From positions 3,286,001 through 3,350,000 of the forward strand of contig NZ_BTPM01000001.1 of assembly GCF_036245475.1 (NCBI RefSeq): a DNA stretch of 64,000 nucleotides. The letters run 5' to 3'. The position numbers were made by a program, and so were the translations under genes. Below are positions 1 through 9,199 of the stretch, in pieces (position 1 is the first letter of the stretch; each line of letters opens with the position of its first letter). Below the pieces are notes generated by a model. It made no database searches. It saw only the letters and a program-made list of their open reading frames with translations, and was not told the DNA's origin. The stretch is from Vibrio sp. 10N (GTDB lineage Bacteria > Pseudomonadota > Gammaproteobacteria > Enterobacterales > Vibrionaceae).

Positions 1-2
1 AA

Positions 3-140
3 GTAGAGCAAATTCTCACTTCACACATGAAAAAACAAGGCATGTTCCCGCGCAGTTGCTGGGAAGTATTTTCTCTCGATGATGACATCGCAGGAGAAGG
101 CACACTGGACGCATTAGATTTTTGGGGACTAAAACGATGA
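3..140 (+). CDS. 3' end of an unrecognised polysaccharide-cluster gene (partial)
   Basis: An open frame enters from the left edge and ends at TGA 138-140, giving about 45 C-terminal residues that finish DALDFWGLKR. The stop overlaps the ATG of the next gene at 137 (ATGA), a usual sign of translational coupling in an operon. I do not recognise the family from this fragment. Its context suggests a surface-polysaccharide biosynthesis protein, which is inference only. Confidence 0.55.
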   Translation, partial: VEQILTSHMKKQGMFPRSCWEVFSLDDDIAGEGTLDALDFWGLKR

Positions 141-2170
141 ACTACCGAGCAATGGTAAAGCACAAATTACCACTGGCAGAAAAACTGCTGCGTAAGAACC
201 CAATGTTAATGCGCTTGGCAGTGAGAACTGAGTCTCACCTCATCAAACGACAACTTAAAAAGCAAACCAAACAGCTGCAAGGCACCGTCGCCGCGCTATC
301 CACCGATCAAATCGAGCTGCTACAAGACGCAAAAAAACAAGGCATGTTCGACCGTAAGTGGTACGAAGATGTCCAACAGCGCGTATTTAATAGCGAACTT
401 GAGGCATTTGGTGACTATCTAAGTAAAAGCCGCTTTTGTGGTGTGAGCCCAAGTCCAGCATTCGATAACCTTCACTACTTAAAAGCCAATACAGATGTCT
501 ATCACTCTGGGTTACCACCGCTAGCCCATTATCTCGCTACCGGCAGTCACGAGGGACGAGCTTCACGACCGTTCTTGCCGAACTGGACACCAACCGACAA
601 GCTGACAACCCCTATAGACATCAAGGCGATTGAGTCATTAAATATCGCCCTTTGCCTACATGTGTTTTACGATGACTTTCTCGATTACTATCTCGAATGC
701 CTAAAGACTTTCCCGACAAAAGTAGATGTCTTTGTGTCGGTGACCAGTGAAGCGTCAAAAAAGCTCGCTGAAACGAAGCTAAATCAATGTGATAACGTCA
801 AGAAACTTGAGGTCGCTATTGTGCCGAACCACGGGCGAAATTTCGGGCCGTTACTGGTCGAGTTTGCCGAGCAATTGATGCGGTATGATCTTTTTGCTCA
901 CCTCCATTCTAAGAAGTCTCTTTATTCTGGTCGCCAACAAACACAATGGGCAGACTATTTAGGTGAGTTCTTGCTCAAAGACTCGCATCGTGTCGCTCAA
1001 ATGCTCACGTATTTTGCTCAAAACAAAGACTGCGGCATTTATTACCCAACATCGTTTTTCATGATGCCAGATTGGGTAAACCACTGGCTTAAGAACAAAC
1101 CTTTTAAGCAGCGATTCTTTGAAGAATGGCAGATCGAACATCATGACGACTTCCTTGCTTACCCTGTGGGTGGAATGTTTTGGGCAAGGCCTTCGGCTCT
1201 CAAGCCGCTGTTAGACAAAACCTACCAATACGATGATTTCCCGGCCGAACCGCTGCCCAATGATGGCTCAGAGCTTCATGCACTTGAACGTTGTATTGGC
1301 CTGCTTGCAGAGAAAACCGGTCACAAGCAACTGTTTTATGTACCAGAGTTAGGTTCTTTTACTCATGATAAAAGTTTTGTCTTCTCAAATTATGTGAATA
1401 CAAAACAGCAACTTATGGATAAGGTCAGACCTTTTGACATCATCTCATTCGATGTGTTTGATACATTGGTACGTCGTAGCCACTTCGTCCCAGATTACGC
1501 CAAGCTTAAGTTCGGGCAACAGCTCGAAAAAGAGGGACTGGTCGCCAGCGCCCATGAATTCGTGAAGCTTCGCAACAACGCCGAGTTTGAAGTGCGTAAA
1601 GAGACAAACTTCCAAGGCGACGTGAATATTTTTCAAGTCTATGAAAAGCTAGGTCAGCACTTCGACTGGTCAGCCGAGCAAGCGCAGCAATACGCTGAGG
1701 TGGAATTTGGTCACGATCTAGCGATGATTGAAAGCAAAGACGAAATCGTAGACATATTAAACACGCTCATTGGCGCAGGAAAAACGGTCTACATTATCTC
1801 TGATACTTACTACAGTGAGCATCAAATCGTACTCATGCTGCGTAAAGCAGGGGTCACCAATGGCTATCAGCTTTATGTCTCCTCAGAGATGGGACTGCGC
1901 AAAGACAACGGCAGTATGTGGTCATATATGCAAGGTCACCTTAAAAACAAGGGCAGCTTCGTACACATTGGTGACAATGCCGTCGCCGATGCACAAATCC
2001 CCGGTGATTTTGGTTTGGCGAACCTCCATATCCTAAACCCACTTGATAAGTGGCAAGCAGCCGGCTTTGATAACCCTCTCGTCGGTAAAGATGAATTAAA
2101 CGAACGATTAATTGCAAAATGGGGGCCAATGATTAGTAGCTTTGGTCGTTACCCGTTTTTTGGTGAATAA
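137..2170 (+). CDS. RgpF-type (rhamnan synthesis F) / HAD-like polysaccharide protein
   Basis: A two-part protein of about 677 residues. The segment around residues 165-420 (LCLHVFYDDFLDYYLEC, then VPNHGRNFGPLL and HLHSKKS) resembles the rhamnan synthesis protein F family found in capsule and O-antigen clusters. The C-terminal third carries HAD-phosphatase-like motifs: SFDVFDTLVRR (motif I), IISDTYYS (motif II) and GDNAVADAQIPG (motif IV-like). A short HYLATGSHEGR motif in the N-terminal part is common in glycan-assembly proteins. I chose ATG 137, overlapping the upstream stop, rather than an in-frame TTG at 122. It is cytosolic, with no signal peptide. Its exact substrate is unknown; a role in sugar transfer or modification in the cluster is inferred. 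Confidence 0.75.
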   Translation: MNYRAMVKHKLPLAEKLLRKNPMLMRLAVRTESHLIKRQLKKQTKQLQGTVAALSTDQIELLQDAKKQGMFDRKWYEDVQQRVFNSELEAFGDYLSKSRFCGVSPSPAFDNLHYLKANTDVYHSGLPPLAHYLATGSHEGRASRPFLPNWTPTDKLTTPIDIKAIESLNIALCLHVFYDDFLDYYLECLKTFPTKVDVFVSVTSEASKKLAETKLNQCDNVKKLEVAIVPNHGRNFGPLLVEFAEQLMRYDLFAHLHSKKSLYSGRQQTQWADYLGEFLLKDSHRVAQMLTYFAQNKDCGIYYPTSFFMMPDWVNHWLKNKPFKQRFFEEWQIEHHDDFLAYPVGGMFWARPSALKPLLDKTYQYDDFPAEPLPNDGSELHALERCIGLLAEKTGHKQLFYVPELGSFTHDKSFVFSNYVNTKQQLMDKVRPFDIISFDVFDTLVRRSHFVPDYAKLKFGQQLEKEGLVASAHEFVKLRNNAEFEVRKETNFQGDVNIFQVYEKLGQHFDWSAEQAQQYAEVEFGHDLAMIESKDEIVDILNTLIGAGKTVYIISDTYYSEHQIVLMLRKAGVTNGYQLYVSSEMGLRKDNGSMWSYMQGHLKNKGSFVHIGDNAVADAQIPGDFGLANLHILNPLDKWQAAGFDNPLVGKDELNERLIAKWGPMISSFGRYPFFGE

Positions 2171-2176
2171 CCCATT

Positions 2177-3034
2177 ATGAGCATCAATCTAAATCAACCT
2201 AAGACCCTTATTTTCCACCCTGGAATTGGTAAAACAGCAACAAGCGCAATTCAAACCATAGGACTTGAGTTACCTACAAACAATTCGGGACAGGCCTGTT
2301 TTTCACCGTATGGCGTTTATGGCGGTGCACACAATCATTTTGCCTCTGTTCATCCTGGGTTTAGCCCAGCGATTTTTGAAAAGGAATGGAAGGAACTACT
2401 CAACTTTGCTGTTAACAGAGATGCCAGCACCATAGTCTCTAGCGAATTTTTAATTCGAGACAATGCAAATCATATCGGATATATGTTAAAGGATGCGCTA
2501 AAAAGTGGCTTACAGGTCAAGGTATTGTTTGCAATAAGAGATTACACCGACTATCTAAAATCCGCTTACCTTCAAGCGGTTAAGGTGCAGTGGGGACTGC
2601 GCCAAAATGAGCATATTTTCGATTTTTGTCATCGAGAACTGAATCAGATACGTCTCCCTGAAAAACTCGATATCTGGGCAAGGCATATCGGTGACGAAAA
2701 TATTTACGTTAAAGAGTTTACTCGTGACTCTAAAGATTTTGTTCGGAGCTTTTTTTCTGACATTGACATCACATTGCCTGACGAAATATCGACGAACCAA
2801 AAGGTCAACTCTTCCATACCTTTTGAGGCAGCCCAAACACTGCGAGCATTTGATCGAGTCTGTAACGATGTAGAAAAAAGAAAGGAGTTGATCTCATTTT
2901 TGTCAAACATCGACTACGATGGCAAACATCAACAATCGGTCAGTAATAAAATAAAGAAAGAAATCACTCGTAATACTTATCAACATGACTGTGAACGATT
3001 AAAAGCACGATATCAATGGATTGAAAACAAATGA
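2177..3034 (+). CDS. sulfotransferase-like P-loop protein
   Basis: A protein of 285 residues beginning with a PAPS-binding-type loop, FHPGIGKTATSAIQT (about residues 13-27), and later showing FAIRDYTDYLKSAYLQAV (about 117-134), which matches the region that contacts the PAPS 3'-phosphate in sulfotransferases. It probably moves a sulfate group to a polysaccharide, but the acceptor is unknown. The loop is less canonical than in the gene at 4215. The start lies 6 bp after the preceding stop, and the stop overlaps the next ATG (ATGA at 3031), so it belongs to the same operon. The DNA from here to about 5363 is visibly richer in A and T than the cys genes downstream, which fits laterally acquired cluster content. 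cysD, cysN and cysC, which make PAPS, lie just downstream. Confidence 0.65.
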   Translation: MSINLNQPKTLIFHPGIGKTATSAIQTIGLELPTNNSGQACFSPYGVYGGAHNHFASVHPGFSPAIFEKEWKELLNFAVNRDASTIVSSEFLIRDNANHIGYMLKDALKSGLQVKVLFAIRDYTDYLKSAYLQAVKVQWGLRQNEHIFDFCHRELNQIRLPEKLDIWARHIGDENIYVKEFTRDSKDFVRSFFSDIDITLPDEISTNQKVNSSIPFEAAQTLRAFDRVCNDVEKRKELISFLSNIDYDGKHQQSVSNKIKKEITRNTYQHDCERLKARYQWIENK

Positions 3035-4203
3035 TTGAAATGAACTACCAAGATCCTGTGGCTCGAAGAGTCAAACATGATTACTCTTTAAAACTTAAAG
3101 ACCATATTACTCCGATATGTGGTTCAGATATCAGCGATACGCGCCTTTATCAATCTAGTTTTACTAAGTTCACTCCTAGGTACCAAATAGAAGATAACGT
3201 TCTACTACTACCTTATAATGAATCTTATCACATCCCTTCTAGCGGTTTTTTCGAGCATTGGGCATATGATAAGCACCTTAACCCAATTCTTATTGCTGAT
3301 CACTACAAACCTGTGTTGAGAGGATATCGAGATCACTCACAAGTGCCTATTTATCCTTTCCGAAAAAATTTGCCAAAAACTTATTTGAGCGGTAGCTATT
3401 ACTATATGGGGATGCTCAATCCACACTATGGACACTTTATCCAAGAATCAATTACTCGTATTTGGCTAGCATTGAAGAAACCAGGGATTCTACAAGAAAA
3501 CACTAAGTTTGTATTCCATGTCTTTAGTAACTTTACTAAAGAAGCTGAGGATAAATTCTTTCAATCCAACTTAATGGAGTTCTGTCATGCACTCGGGTTG
3601 CAAAGAGAAAATATCACGTTCGTAAGAGAACCTACGATTTTTGAGCATATGGTTATCCCAGAGTCATCGATCTCTGTAAGCGATGGGAACTGTTATCTAT
3701 CAGACGAAGCAAAACATGTGTGGAACACAATAAACCGCAACATGTCAAACAGCAATAACAGCGGTTCAAACCCACCTAACAAAAAGATCTATCTAAGTAG
3801 AAAAGCGGTGAAAAACCCTATTCAAGGGCGTATCTTGGAGAATGAAGGTGAAGTGGAACGATTTTTTGAAATTTCTGGGTTTGACATTGTTACCCCTGAG
3901 CTATTAACCCAAAAAGAGATGCAGACTATTCTATCTGAGACTTCTTTTATAGCGGGAAACCCTGGTTCTGGTCTTCAAAATTCATTTTTCATTCCACACG
4001 CAGCGACCACTCTGGGGTTAACTTGCTTGCCTATAATGAGAATTAACCCAGGTCTAAATCACCAAGTAAACACCGACCTGATTTGTGGTCATCGTAGCCT
4101 TGGATATTGTACCCCTGATGATTTGATATCAGTATCAAGCAATGAAATAAAATGGCGCATAGACATAGAAAATTTGGAACGTTCACTTGAGTTGTATTTA
4201 TAA
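3031..4203 (+). CDS. GT61-like (DUF563) glycosyltransferase
   Basis: A 390-residue protein with the layout of glycosyltransferase family 61 / DUF563: a central HYGHFIQESITRIWLAL segment (about residues 133-149), then IYLSRK, then a C-terminal NEGEVERFFEISGF...SFIAGNPGSGLQNSFF region. These enzymes add sugars to polysaccharides or glycoproteins; donor and acceptor cannot be read from the sequence. It overlaps the preceding sulfotransferase-like gene by four bases, which implies coupled translation. No signal peptide or membrane helix is obvious. It sits between two sulfotransferase-like genes, so the simplest inference is that all three build or decorate one surface glycan. Confidence 0.75.
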   Translation: MIEMNYQDPVARRVKHDYSLKLKDHITPICGSDISDTRLYQSSFTKFTPRYQIEDNVLLLPYNESYHIPSSGFFEHWAYDKHLNPILIADHYKPVLRGYRDHSQVPIYPFRKNLPKTYLSGSYYYMGMLNPHYGHFIQESITRIWLALKKPGILQENTKFVFHVFSNFTKEAEDKFFQSNLMEFCHALGLQRENITFVREPTIFEHMVIPESSISVSDGNCYLSDEAKHVWNTINRNMSNSNNSGSNPPNKKIYLSRKAVKNPIQGRILENEGEVERFFEISGFDIVTPELLTQKEMQTILSETSFIAGNPGSGLQNSFFIPHAATTLGLTCLPIMRINPGLNHQVNTDLICGHRSLGYCTPDDLISVSSNEIKWRIDIENLERSLELYL

Positions 4204-4214
4204 TCGAGGTAGTT

Positions 4215-5363
4215 TTGTTTAAGCACGTTATCATCCACCTGGGTCTACATAAAACAGGCACAACTTCAATTCAGAGAACGCTTAGAAAGAATCACAACGC
4301 ACTACTAAATAATGGTATTGCATACCCTCAGCTCACCATAGCTACGTTCAAACCAGCCAATCATTCTTGGCCTATAATAAATCTAGTAAGTGACAAACCC
4401 TCTTTATACCACCTAAATATAAGACACAGAATTAAACAGATAGAAATTTCAACATCAAATAGCTCTAACCTAAACGAGTTACAAAGTCTATCTTCGACAA
4501 GTAGAACTCTCTTGATTTCTGCTGAGGGGATATCAAATTTAGATACCCCTCATCTTGAGAGGTTAAAAAAACTGATTGAGTCTATCGCCGATCAAGAAGC
4601 AACCTTTGAGTTTCACTACTTCAAACGAGATATTGGTAACTATATTACCAGTGTTGTTCAAGAACGACTAAAAGGTGGAACGTTGGAGCAATCTATCTTT
4701 GATGGGCTAAATGCAAGCAAAATGAGTAATGACTACTTGCGCATTGATGCTCTCAAACGCACTTTCCCTCAATCGATAATCACTGAACATAGTTTTGAAG
4801 AAGCATGTAAATATAAGCGTGGATTAGAGCAATATTTCCTCGAAAAAGTAGTAGGTTACAAGCAGTCATATAAATCAGTCAAAATGAGTAATGAAAGCTT
4901 GAGCGCCCAATCTTATGAACTTATTCAAAACTACATATCAAACTCCAATCAATATCAGGAAGTCCCTCTATCAGGGAGTGACTATCAAAAAAATATACAC
5001 CTACTATCTATGGTTTCTGGCGACAAGTTCAGGCTAAACCATAGGCATGTCAAAGGTATAACAGCACTCGACAATAAGCACCTTCTTGAAGAAAATATTT
5101 TATCATCGCATGTAAAACAACCAGAAGACTGTTGGGAAAAATTTGATTTCAACAGCACATGCAAGCACTTAATAATAGTAAACAATGAATGTCGAAAGAT
5201 ATCACTAAAATACTTGAGCAATGTTGCTTTAAACTTCAAAAACAACTCTCCAACAACATCAGCCAAGATCATATCATTGATAATCACAGTAAAACTTGGA
5301 GTCATGGCGCGTTCGATATTAAAAGCCTCGAAAATTAAGTTAAAAAAAATCCATTCAGAATGA
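4215..5363 (+). CDS. PAPS-dependent sulfotransferase-like protein
   Basis: The N terminus VIIHLGLHKTGTTSIQRTL (residues 5-23) is a classic sulfotransferase 5'-phosphosulfate-binding loop with the invariant KTGTT. A later FHYFKRDIGNYITSVVQERL segment fits the 3'-phosphate-binding region. The protein has 382 residues, with a Lys-rich C-terminal tail after a hydrophobic stretch (SLIITVKLGVMARSIL). Translation appears to start at TTG 4215: no in-frame ATG lies near the P-loop, and GAGG at 4206-4209 is properly spaced upstream. It is A+T-rich compared with the genes beyond 5400. With the gene at 2177 it suggests sulfation of the glycan made here, using PAPS from CysDNC. Confidence 0.75.
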   Translation: MFKHVIIHLGLHKTGTTSIQRTLRKNHNALLNNGIAYPQLTIATFKPANHSWPIINLVSDKPSLYHLNIRHRIKQIEISTSNSSNLNELQSLSSTSRTLLISAEGISNLDTPHLERLKKLIESIADQEATFEFHYFKRDIGNYITSVVQERLKGGTLEQSIFDGLNASKMSNDYLRIDALKRTFPQSIITEHSFEEACKYKRGLEQYFLEKVVGYKQSYKSVKMSNESLSAQSYELIQNYISNSNQYQEVPLSGSDYQKNIHLLSMVSGDKFRLNHRHVKGITALDNKHLLEENILSSHVKQPEDCWEKFDFNSTCKHLIIVNNECRKISLKYLSNVALNFKNNSPTTSAKIISLIITVKLGVMARSILKASKIKLKKIHSE

Positions 5364-5403
5364 AAACTTGCCAAGAACTATATCCACAAGCAAAGGATAC
5401 ACG

Positions 5404-6054
5404 ATGATTAGAGCTAGTAACCTTACCAAATTCTATCCTTCAGAGCTTGGGAATCAGTATATTTTTGAGAACCTAAACTTCACCTTCCCGAGCAACCGGA
5501 ATATCGCTATTTTGGGCTCTAACGGCGCAGGCAAGTCCACGTTATTTAGAATCCTTGCTGGCAGTGAATACCCAAATAAAGGCAAAGTGGTCACTGACAA
5601 ATCCATTTCTTGGCCTGTCGCCTTGGCGACGGGTATTCACCCACAAATGACCGGACGAGAAAATACCCGCTTTATCGGTCGAGTGAACGGTGTAGACAAC
5701 CTAGCGGAATACGAAGAAAAAGTTAGAGACTTTGCAGAGCTTGGCATCAAGTACGATCTCCCTGTCAAAAGCTACTCCAGCGGTATGCGTTCTCGCTTGG
5801 CCTTTGGGTGTTGCATCGCTATCGATTTTGACGTCTATTTGATTGATGAAGCGACCTCCGTTGGGGACCCCAAATTTAAACGTAAGGCCAAACAGGCGCT
5901 ATTAGACAAGTCTCGAACAGCGAACGTGATCATGGTGAGCCATGACTTAAAGGAAATTCGACAATTTTGTGACAGCGCCGTTATTCTGCACCAAGGGAAG
6001 CTCGAGTACTTCGAGGACTTAGAGCAGGCTTTAGAGGTATATAGCTCACTTTAG
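5404..6054 (+). CDS. capsular polysaccharide export ABC transporter ATPase (KpsT/CtrD-like)
   Basis: A 216-residue ABC ATPase with Walker A GSNGAGKST (about residues 39-47), signature YSSGMRSR, Walker B VYLIDEATSVGD and the switch-histidine region IMVSHDLKE. The short length and the TSVGD box are typical of the KpsT/CtrD/BexA group, which powers export of capsular polysaccharide through a KpsM-type permease and an envelope-spanning PCP/OPX channel. ATG 5404 is chosen over an in-frame TTG at 5368 because AAAGGA precedes it and the family begins MI(R/K). No permease or channel gene is visible in the window; they are presumably upstream of position 1. It ends the polysaccharide cluster and is followed by about 115 bp before cysD. 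Confidence 0.88.
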   Translation: MIRASNLTKFYPSELGNQYIFENLNFTFPSNRNIAILGSNGAGKSTLFRILAGSEYPNKGKVVTDKSISWPVALATGIHPQMTGRENTRFIGRVNGVDNLAEYEEKVRDFAELGIKYDLPVKSYSSGMRSRLAFGCCIAIDFDVYLIDEATSVGDPKFKRKAKQALLDKSRTANVIMVSHDLKEIRQFCDSAVILHQGKLEYFEDLEQALEVYSSL

Positions 6055-6169
6055 GAGTGTATGGATTGATTCTCTCTCGACTTAGTCGTGAGTCCAACTT
6101 ATGATAGCCACTGGCTAGATATCTAGAAGGAATGCAAACAGGTTTCGACCTTTAGCAAAAACAGACACT

Positions 6170-7078
6170 ATGGAAAACAATAGACTTACCCACCTTAAGG
6201 CTTTAGAAGCTGAATCCATTCAAATAATGCGCGAAGTTGCCGCTGAATTTGATAACCCAGTCATGCTTTACTCCATCGGTAAAGACTCATCGGTTCTACT
6301 ACATTTAGCGCGAAAAGCGTTTTACCCAGGAAAGATCCCTTTTCCGCTAATGCACGTTGACACTAACTGGAAATTTAAAGAAATGATTGAGTTTCGTGAC
6401 CGACTGGCAGAAGAGTATGGTTTCGATCTCATCGTACATAAAAACCAACGCGGACTGGACATGGATATCAGCCCGTTTGTTCACGGTAGTGCAAAGCACA
6501 CAGATATCATGAAAACAGAGTCGCTCAAGCAAGCTCTAGACAAGCATGGCTTTGATGCGGCATTCGGCGGCGCAAGACGCGACGAAGAAAAATCGCGAGC
6601 TAAAGAGCGCGTTTACTCGTTCCGAGATAAGAACCATCGCTGGGATCCGAAAAACCAACGTCCAGAACTTTGGAATATCTACAACTCTAAGGTAGAAAAA
6701 GGCGAGAGCATCCGTGTATTCCCGCTTTCTAACTGGACAGAGCTCGATATTTGGCAGTACATCTATCTGGAAAATATTGAAATTGTTCCTCTTTACCTCT
6801 CTGCTCCGCGCCCTGTTGTCGAGCGAGACGGTACTCTGATTATGGTCGATGATGAGCGTATGCCACTTAAAGAGGGCGAAGAACCAGAAATGAAAATGGT
6901 TCGCTTCCGTACACTTGGGTGTTACCCACTGACTGGCGCCGTTGAATCTGAAGCGCAAACGCTGCCTGAAATTATCCAAGAAATGCTTCTTTGTACCACT
7001 TCTGAGCGCCAAGGGCGCGTCATCGACCACGATTCTGCTGGCTCGATGGAGAAAAAGAAGATGGAAGGTTATTTTTAG
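6170..7078 (+). CDS. cysD: sulfate adenylyltransferase subunit 2
   Basis: CysD, 302 residues, the same length as the E. coli protein. It forms ATP sulfurylase with CysN and makes adenosine 5'-phosphosulfate (APS) from ATP and sulfate in the cytosol. The PP-loop [16 protein letters not shown] (about residues 36-51) and the [16 protein letters not shown] segment are family hallmarks, and the C terminus [15 protein letters not shown] is typical. It begins the cys run cysD, (four-helix protein), cysN, SLC13 transporter, cysC. Unusually, 145 bp holding a heptamer satellite and then a small unrelated gene separate it from cysN, whereas the two are usually adjacent. Confidence 0.97.
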   Translation: MENNRLTHLKALEAESIQIMREVAAEFDNPVMLYSIGKDSSVLLHLARKAFYPGKIPFPLMHVDTNWKFKEMIEFRDRLAEEYGFDLIVHKNQRGLDMDISPFVHGSAKHTDIMKTESLKQALDKHGFDAAFGGARRDEEKSRAKERVYSFRDKNHRWDPKNQRPELWNIYNSKVEKGESIRVFPLSNWTELDIWQYIYLENIEIVPLYLSAPRPVVERDGTLIMVDDERMPLKEGEEPEMKMVRFRTLGCYPLTGAVESEAQTLPEIIQEMLLCTTSERQGRVIDHDSAGSMEKKKMEGYF

Positions 7079-7183
7079 AGCGAGTAGCGAGTAGCGAGTA
7101 GCGAGTAGCGAGTAGCGAGTAGCGAGTAGCGAGTAGCGAGTAGCGAGTAGCGAGTAGCGAGTAGCGAGTAGCGAGTAGCGAGT
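7078..7183 (+). repeat. heptanucleotide tandem repeat (GCGAGTA)n
   Basis: About 15 perfect tandem copies of the 7-mer GCGAGTA start essentially at the cysD stop codon and end about 40 bp before the next gene. The perfect copies imply recent slippage-driven growth, so copy number probably varies among isolates. The array is in the cysD-cysN gap, where it would be transcribed if the genes share a message. Confidence 0.97.
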
Positions 7184-7223
7184 TAGTATATGCTGAAGCG
7201 TCCTACATGCAAGGGTGACGAAG

Positions 7224-7568
7224 ATGAACTATGAAAGGCTTGATGTTTGGCGTAAAAGCGTCGCACTGACTACTGAAATTTATTCTTTAATGAAAGATAA
7301 CCGTGATTTTGGGTTTAAAGATCAGATCTGTCGTAGTTCTGTCTCTGTACCAAGCAATATCGCAGAAGGCTGCGAACGCTTATCGCGCAAAGAAAAAGCT
7401 CACTTCTTAGCCATAGCGAAAGGCTCTCTTGGCGAGTTAAAAACCCAAGTCATCATTGCAAACAATATTGGCTACATTGCTCCAGAACCGGCAATGAAAC
7501 TCAAGCATGAATGCGACACTATCGGTCGTATGTTAGGTGCTTTAATCAAAAGAACTCAAGGAACATAA
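7224..7568 (+). CDS. four-helix bundle protein (23S rRNA intervening-sequence / S23 family)
   Basis: A 114-residue protein with the S23 / four-helix-bundle pattern: N-terminal YERLDVWRKSVALTTEIY, then QICRSSVSVPSNIAEG, then a C-terminal helix ending in an ALIKRTQ segment. The family occurs inside 23S rRNA intervening sequences, in many polysaccharide loci, and as the Avd accessory protein of diversity-generating retroelements; no rRNA or reverse transcriptase is nearby here. ATG 7224 is preferred to an in-frame GTG at 7215; AAGGGTGACGAAG precedes it. Its biochemical role is not established. It is an insertion between cysD and cysN, flanked by the heptamer satellite on one side and imperfect AGCRAAGCG repeats (about 7590-7635) on the other. 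Confidence 0.85.
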   Translation: MNYERLDVWRKSVALTTEIYSLMKDNRDFGFKDQICRSSVSVPSNIAEGCERLSRKEKAHFLAIAKGSLGELKTQVIIANNIGYIAPEPAMKLKHECDTIGRMLGALIKRTQGT

Positions 7569-7665
7569 ACGAATTTAAGTACAGACACGCCCAATAGCAA
7601 AGCGTCCCATAGCGAAGCGACCTCTAGCAAAGCGTGCAGTCACTAAAATTCCAAAGGAATTAAAA

Positions 7666-9075
7666 ATGTCACACACATCAAATCTAATCGCTGAAGATAT
7701 CCAAGAATATCTTCGCGTTCACGAAAACAAAGATCTGCTGCGTTTTTTAACGTGCGGCAGCGTTGATGATGGTAAATCAACACTGATTGGTCGACTTCTG
7801 TATGATTCAAAGATGATTTTTGAAGATCATATGTCAGCGATCGAAAAAGACTCAAAGCGCTTCAATACCACCAACGAAGAGTTCGACTTGGCGCTCTTAG
7901 TGGATGGTCTACAATCTGAACGAGAGCAAGGTATCACTATTGATGTTGCATATCGCTACTTCTCTACAGAACAACGTAAGTTTATCATCGCAGACACTCC
8001 AGGACACGAGCAGTACACCCGTAACATGGCCACAGGAGCTTCTACGTGTGACCTTGCAATCATCTTGATTGATGCTCGACACGGTGTACAAGTCCAAACT
8101 CGTCGTCACAGCTATATTTGTTCATTGCTAGGCATCAAGCATATCATTGTTGCCGTGAACAAGATGGATATTGTGGACTACGACCAAGATGTCTACAAAA
8201 AAATTAAAGATGACTACCGTGAGTTTGCAAAAGATTTAGAGTTCACAGATGTGCGCTTTGTGCCTATTTCTGCGCTAAAGGGCGATAACGTGGTCAACGA
8301 GAGTGAGCATATGCCGTGGTATCCTGGCTCCCCTCTTATGAAGCTTCTAAACTCGGTCAACATTCATCGTGGTGGTTTTGAACCGTTCCGATTCCCAGTT
8401 CAATATGTAAACCGCCCTAACCTAGACTTCCGCGGCTTCGCAGGAACAGTCGCTGCCGGGGACATTCGTGTCGGCGATTCTGTTGTGGCACTGCCTTCGG
8501 GCAAACAAAGTAAAGTAAAATCGATTGTAACTTTTGATGGCGACCTTGAAAAAGCACACGTCGATCAAGCGGTAACTATTACTCTGGAAGATGAAATCGA
8601 TATTAGCCGTGGTGACATGCTGGTACGACCGCATGAGCAACCGCAATCTAGTCAAATCGTTGATGCTGATGTTGTGTGGATGGCAGAGGAACCATTGCAC
8701 GTTGATCGTCAGTATGAAATTAAGGTCGGTGCCAAATCAGTCTTTGGGGAAGTGCAAAGCATTTATCATAAAGTTGATGTCAACACGATGGAGAAAGAGG
8801 AGGCCAATCAGCTCGCTCTGAATGAGATTGGCCATTGCCAAATTACCTTTACCGAGGCTGTGACTTTTGATGCGTATAATGAAAACCGCTCGACTGGAGC
8901 CTTCATTATCATCGATAGACTCACTAACATCACTGTTGGTGCGGGCATGATTCGCAATGCCCATAAAAGTCTAATTTCAGCACAAGCACCGAGTGAGTAC
9001 TCTGAGTTTGAACTGGAACTGAATAAGCTCGTGACTAAGCACTTCCCACATTGGGGAGCTAAGAAACTGAAATAG
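7666..9075 (+). CDS. cysN: sulfate adenylyltransferase subunit 1 (GTPase)
   Basis: CysN, 469 residues, the GTPase subunit whose GTP hydrolysis drives APS formation by CysD. G1 is [14 protein letters not shown] (about residues 31-44), G3 is [12 protein letters not shown], and G4 is VNKMD. EF-Tu-like beta-barrel domains follow. There is no fused CysC domain at the C terminus, unlike NodQ/CysNC proteins, which matches the separate cysC downstream. AAAGGAATTAAAA precedes ATG 7666. A strong hairpin lies just after the stop. Confidence 0.97.
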   Translation: MSHTSNLIAEDIQEYLRVHENKDLLRFLTCGSVDDGKSTLIGRLLYDSKMIFEDHMSAIEKDSKRFNTTNEEFDLALLVDGLQSEREQGITIDVAYRYFSTEQRKFIIADTPGHEQYTRNMATGASTCDLAIILIDARHGVQVQTRRHSYICSLLGIKHIIVAVNKMDIVDYDQDVYKKIKDDYREFAKDLEFTDVRFVPISALKGDNVVNESEHMPWYPGSPLMKLLNSVNIHRGGFEPFRFPVQYVNRPNLDFRGFAGTVAAGDIRVGDSVVALPSGKQSKVKSIVTFDGDLEKAHVDQAVTITLEDEIDISRGDMLVRPHEQPQSSQIVDADVVWMAEEPLHVDRQYEIKVGAKSVFGEVQSIYHKVDVNTMEKEEANQLALNEIGHCQITFTEAVTFDAYNENRSTGAFIIIDRLTNITVGAGMIRNAHKSLISAQAPSEYSEFELELNKLVTKHFPHWGAKKLK

Positions 9076-9092
9076 CGTCAGTTTACAAATGG

Positions 9093-9130
9093 TAAAGCCC
9101 TTTGTCGTCATTTGACGACAAGGGCTTTAT
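9093..9130 (+). terminator. hairpin after cysN, possible terminator
   Basis: A long inverted repeat: AAAGCCCTTTGTCGTC, loop ATTT, then GACGACAAGGGCTTT, a stem of about 15 bp with one bulged base, 17 bp after the cysN stop. There is no strong T-run after the stem (ATACGG follows), so it may act as a partial terminator or an mRNA-stabilising hairpin between cysN and the transporter gene. Confidence 0.6.
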
Positions 9131-9199
9131 ACGGTTAGGTTCACAACACAAATAAACACCAGAGTACCTATCCGAACCCACTCACCCAAGGCTTATTCA

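Noticed and set aside
7224..7568. Diversity-generating retroelement accessory protein (Avd)
   Set aside because: The protein family is shared, but no reverse transcriptase, template repeat or variable repeat was found nearby.
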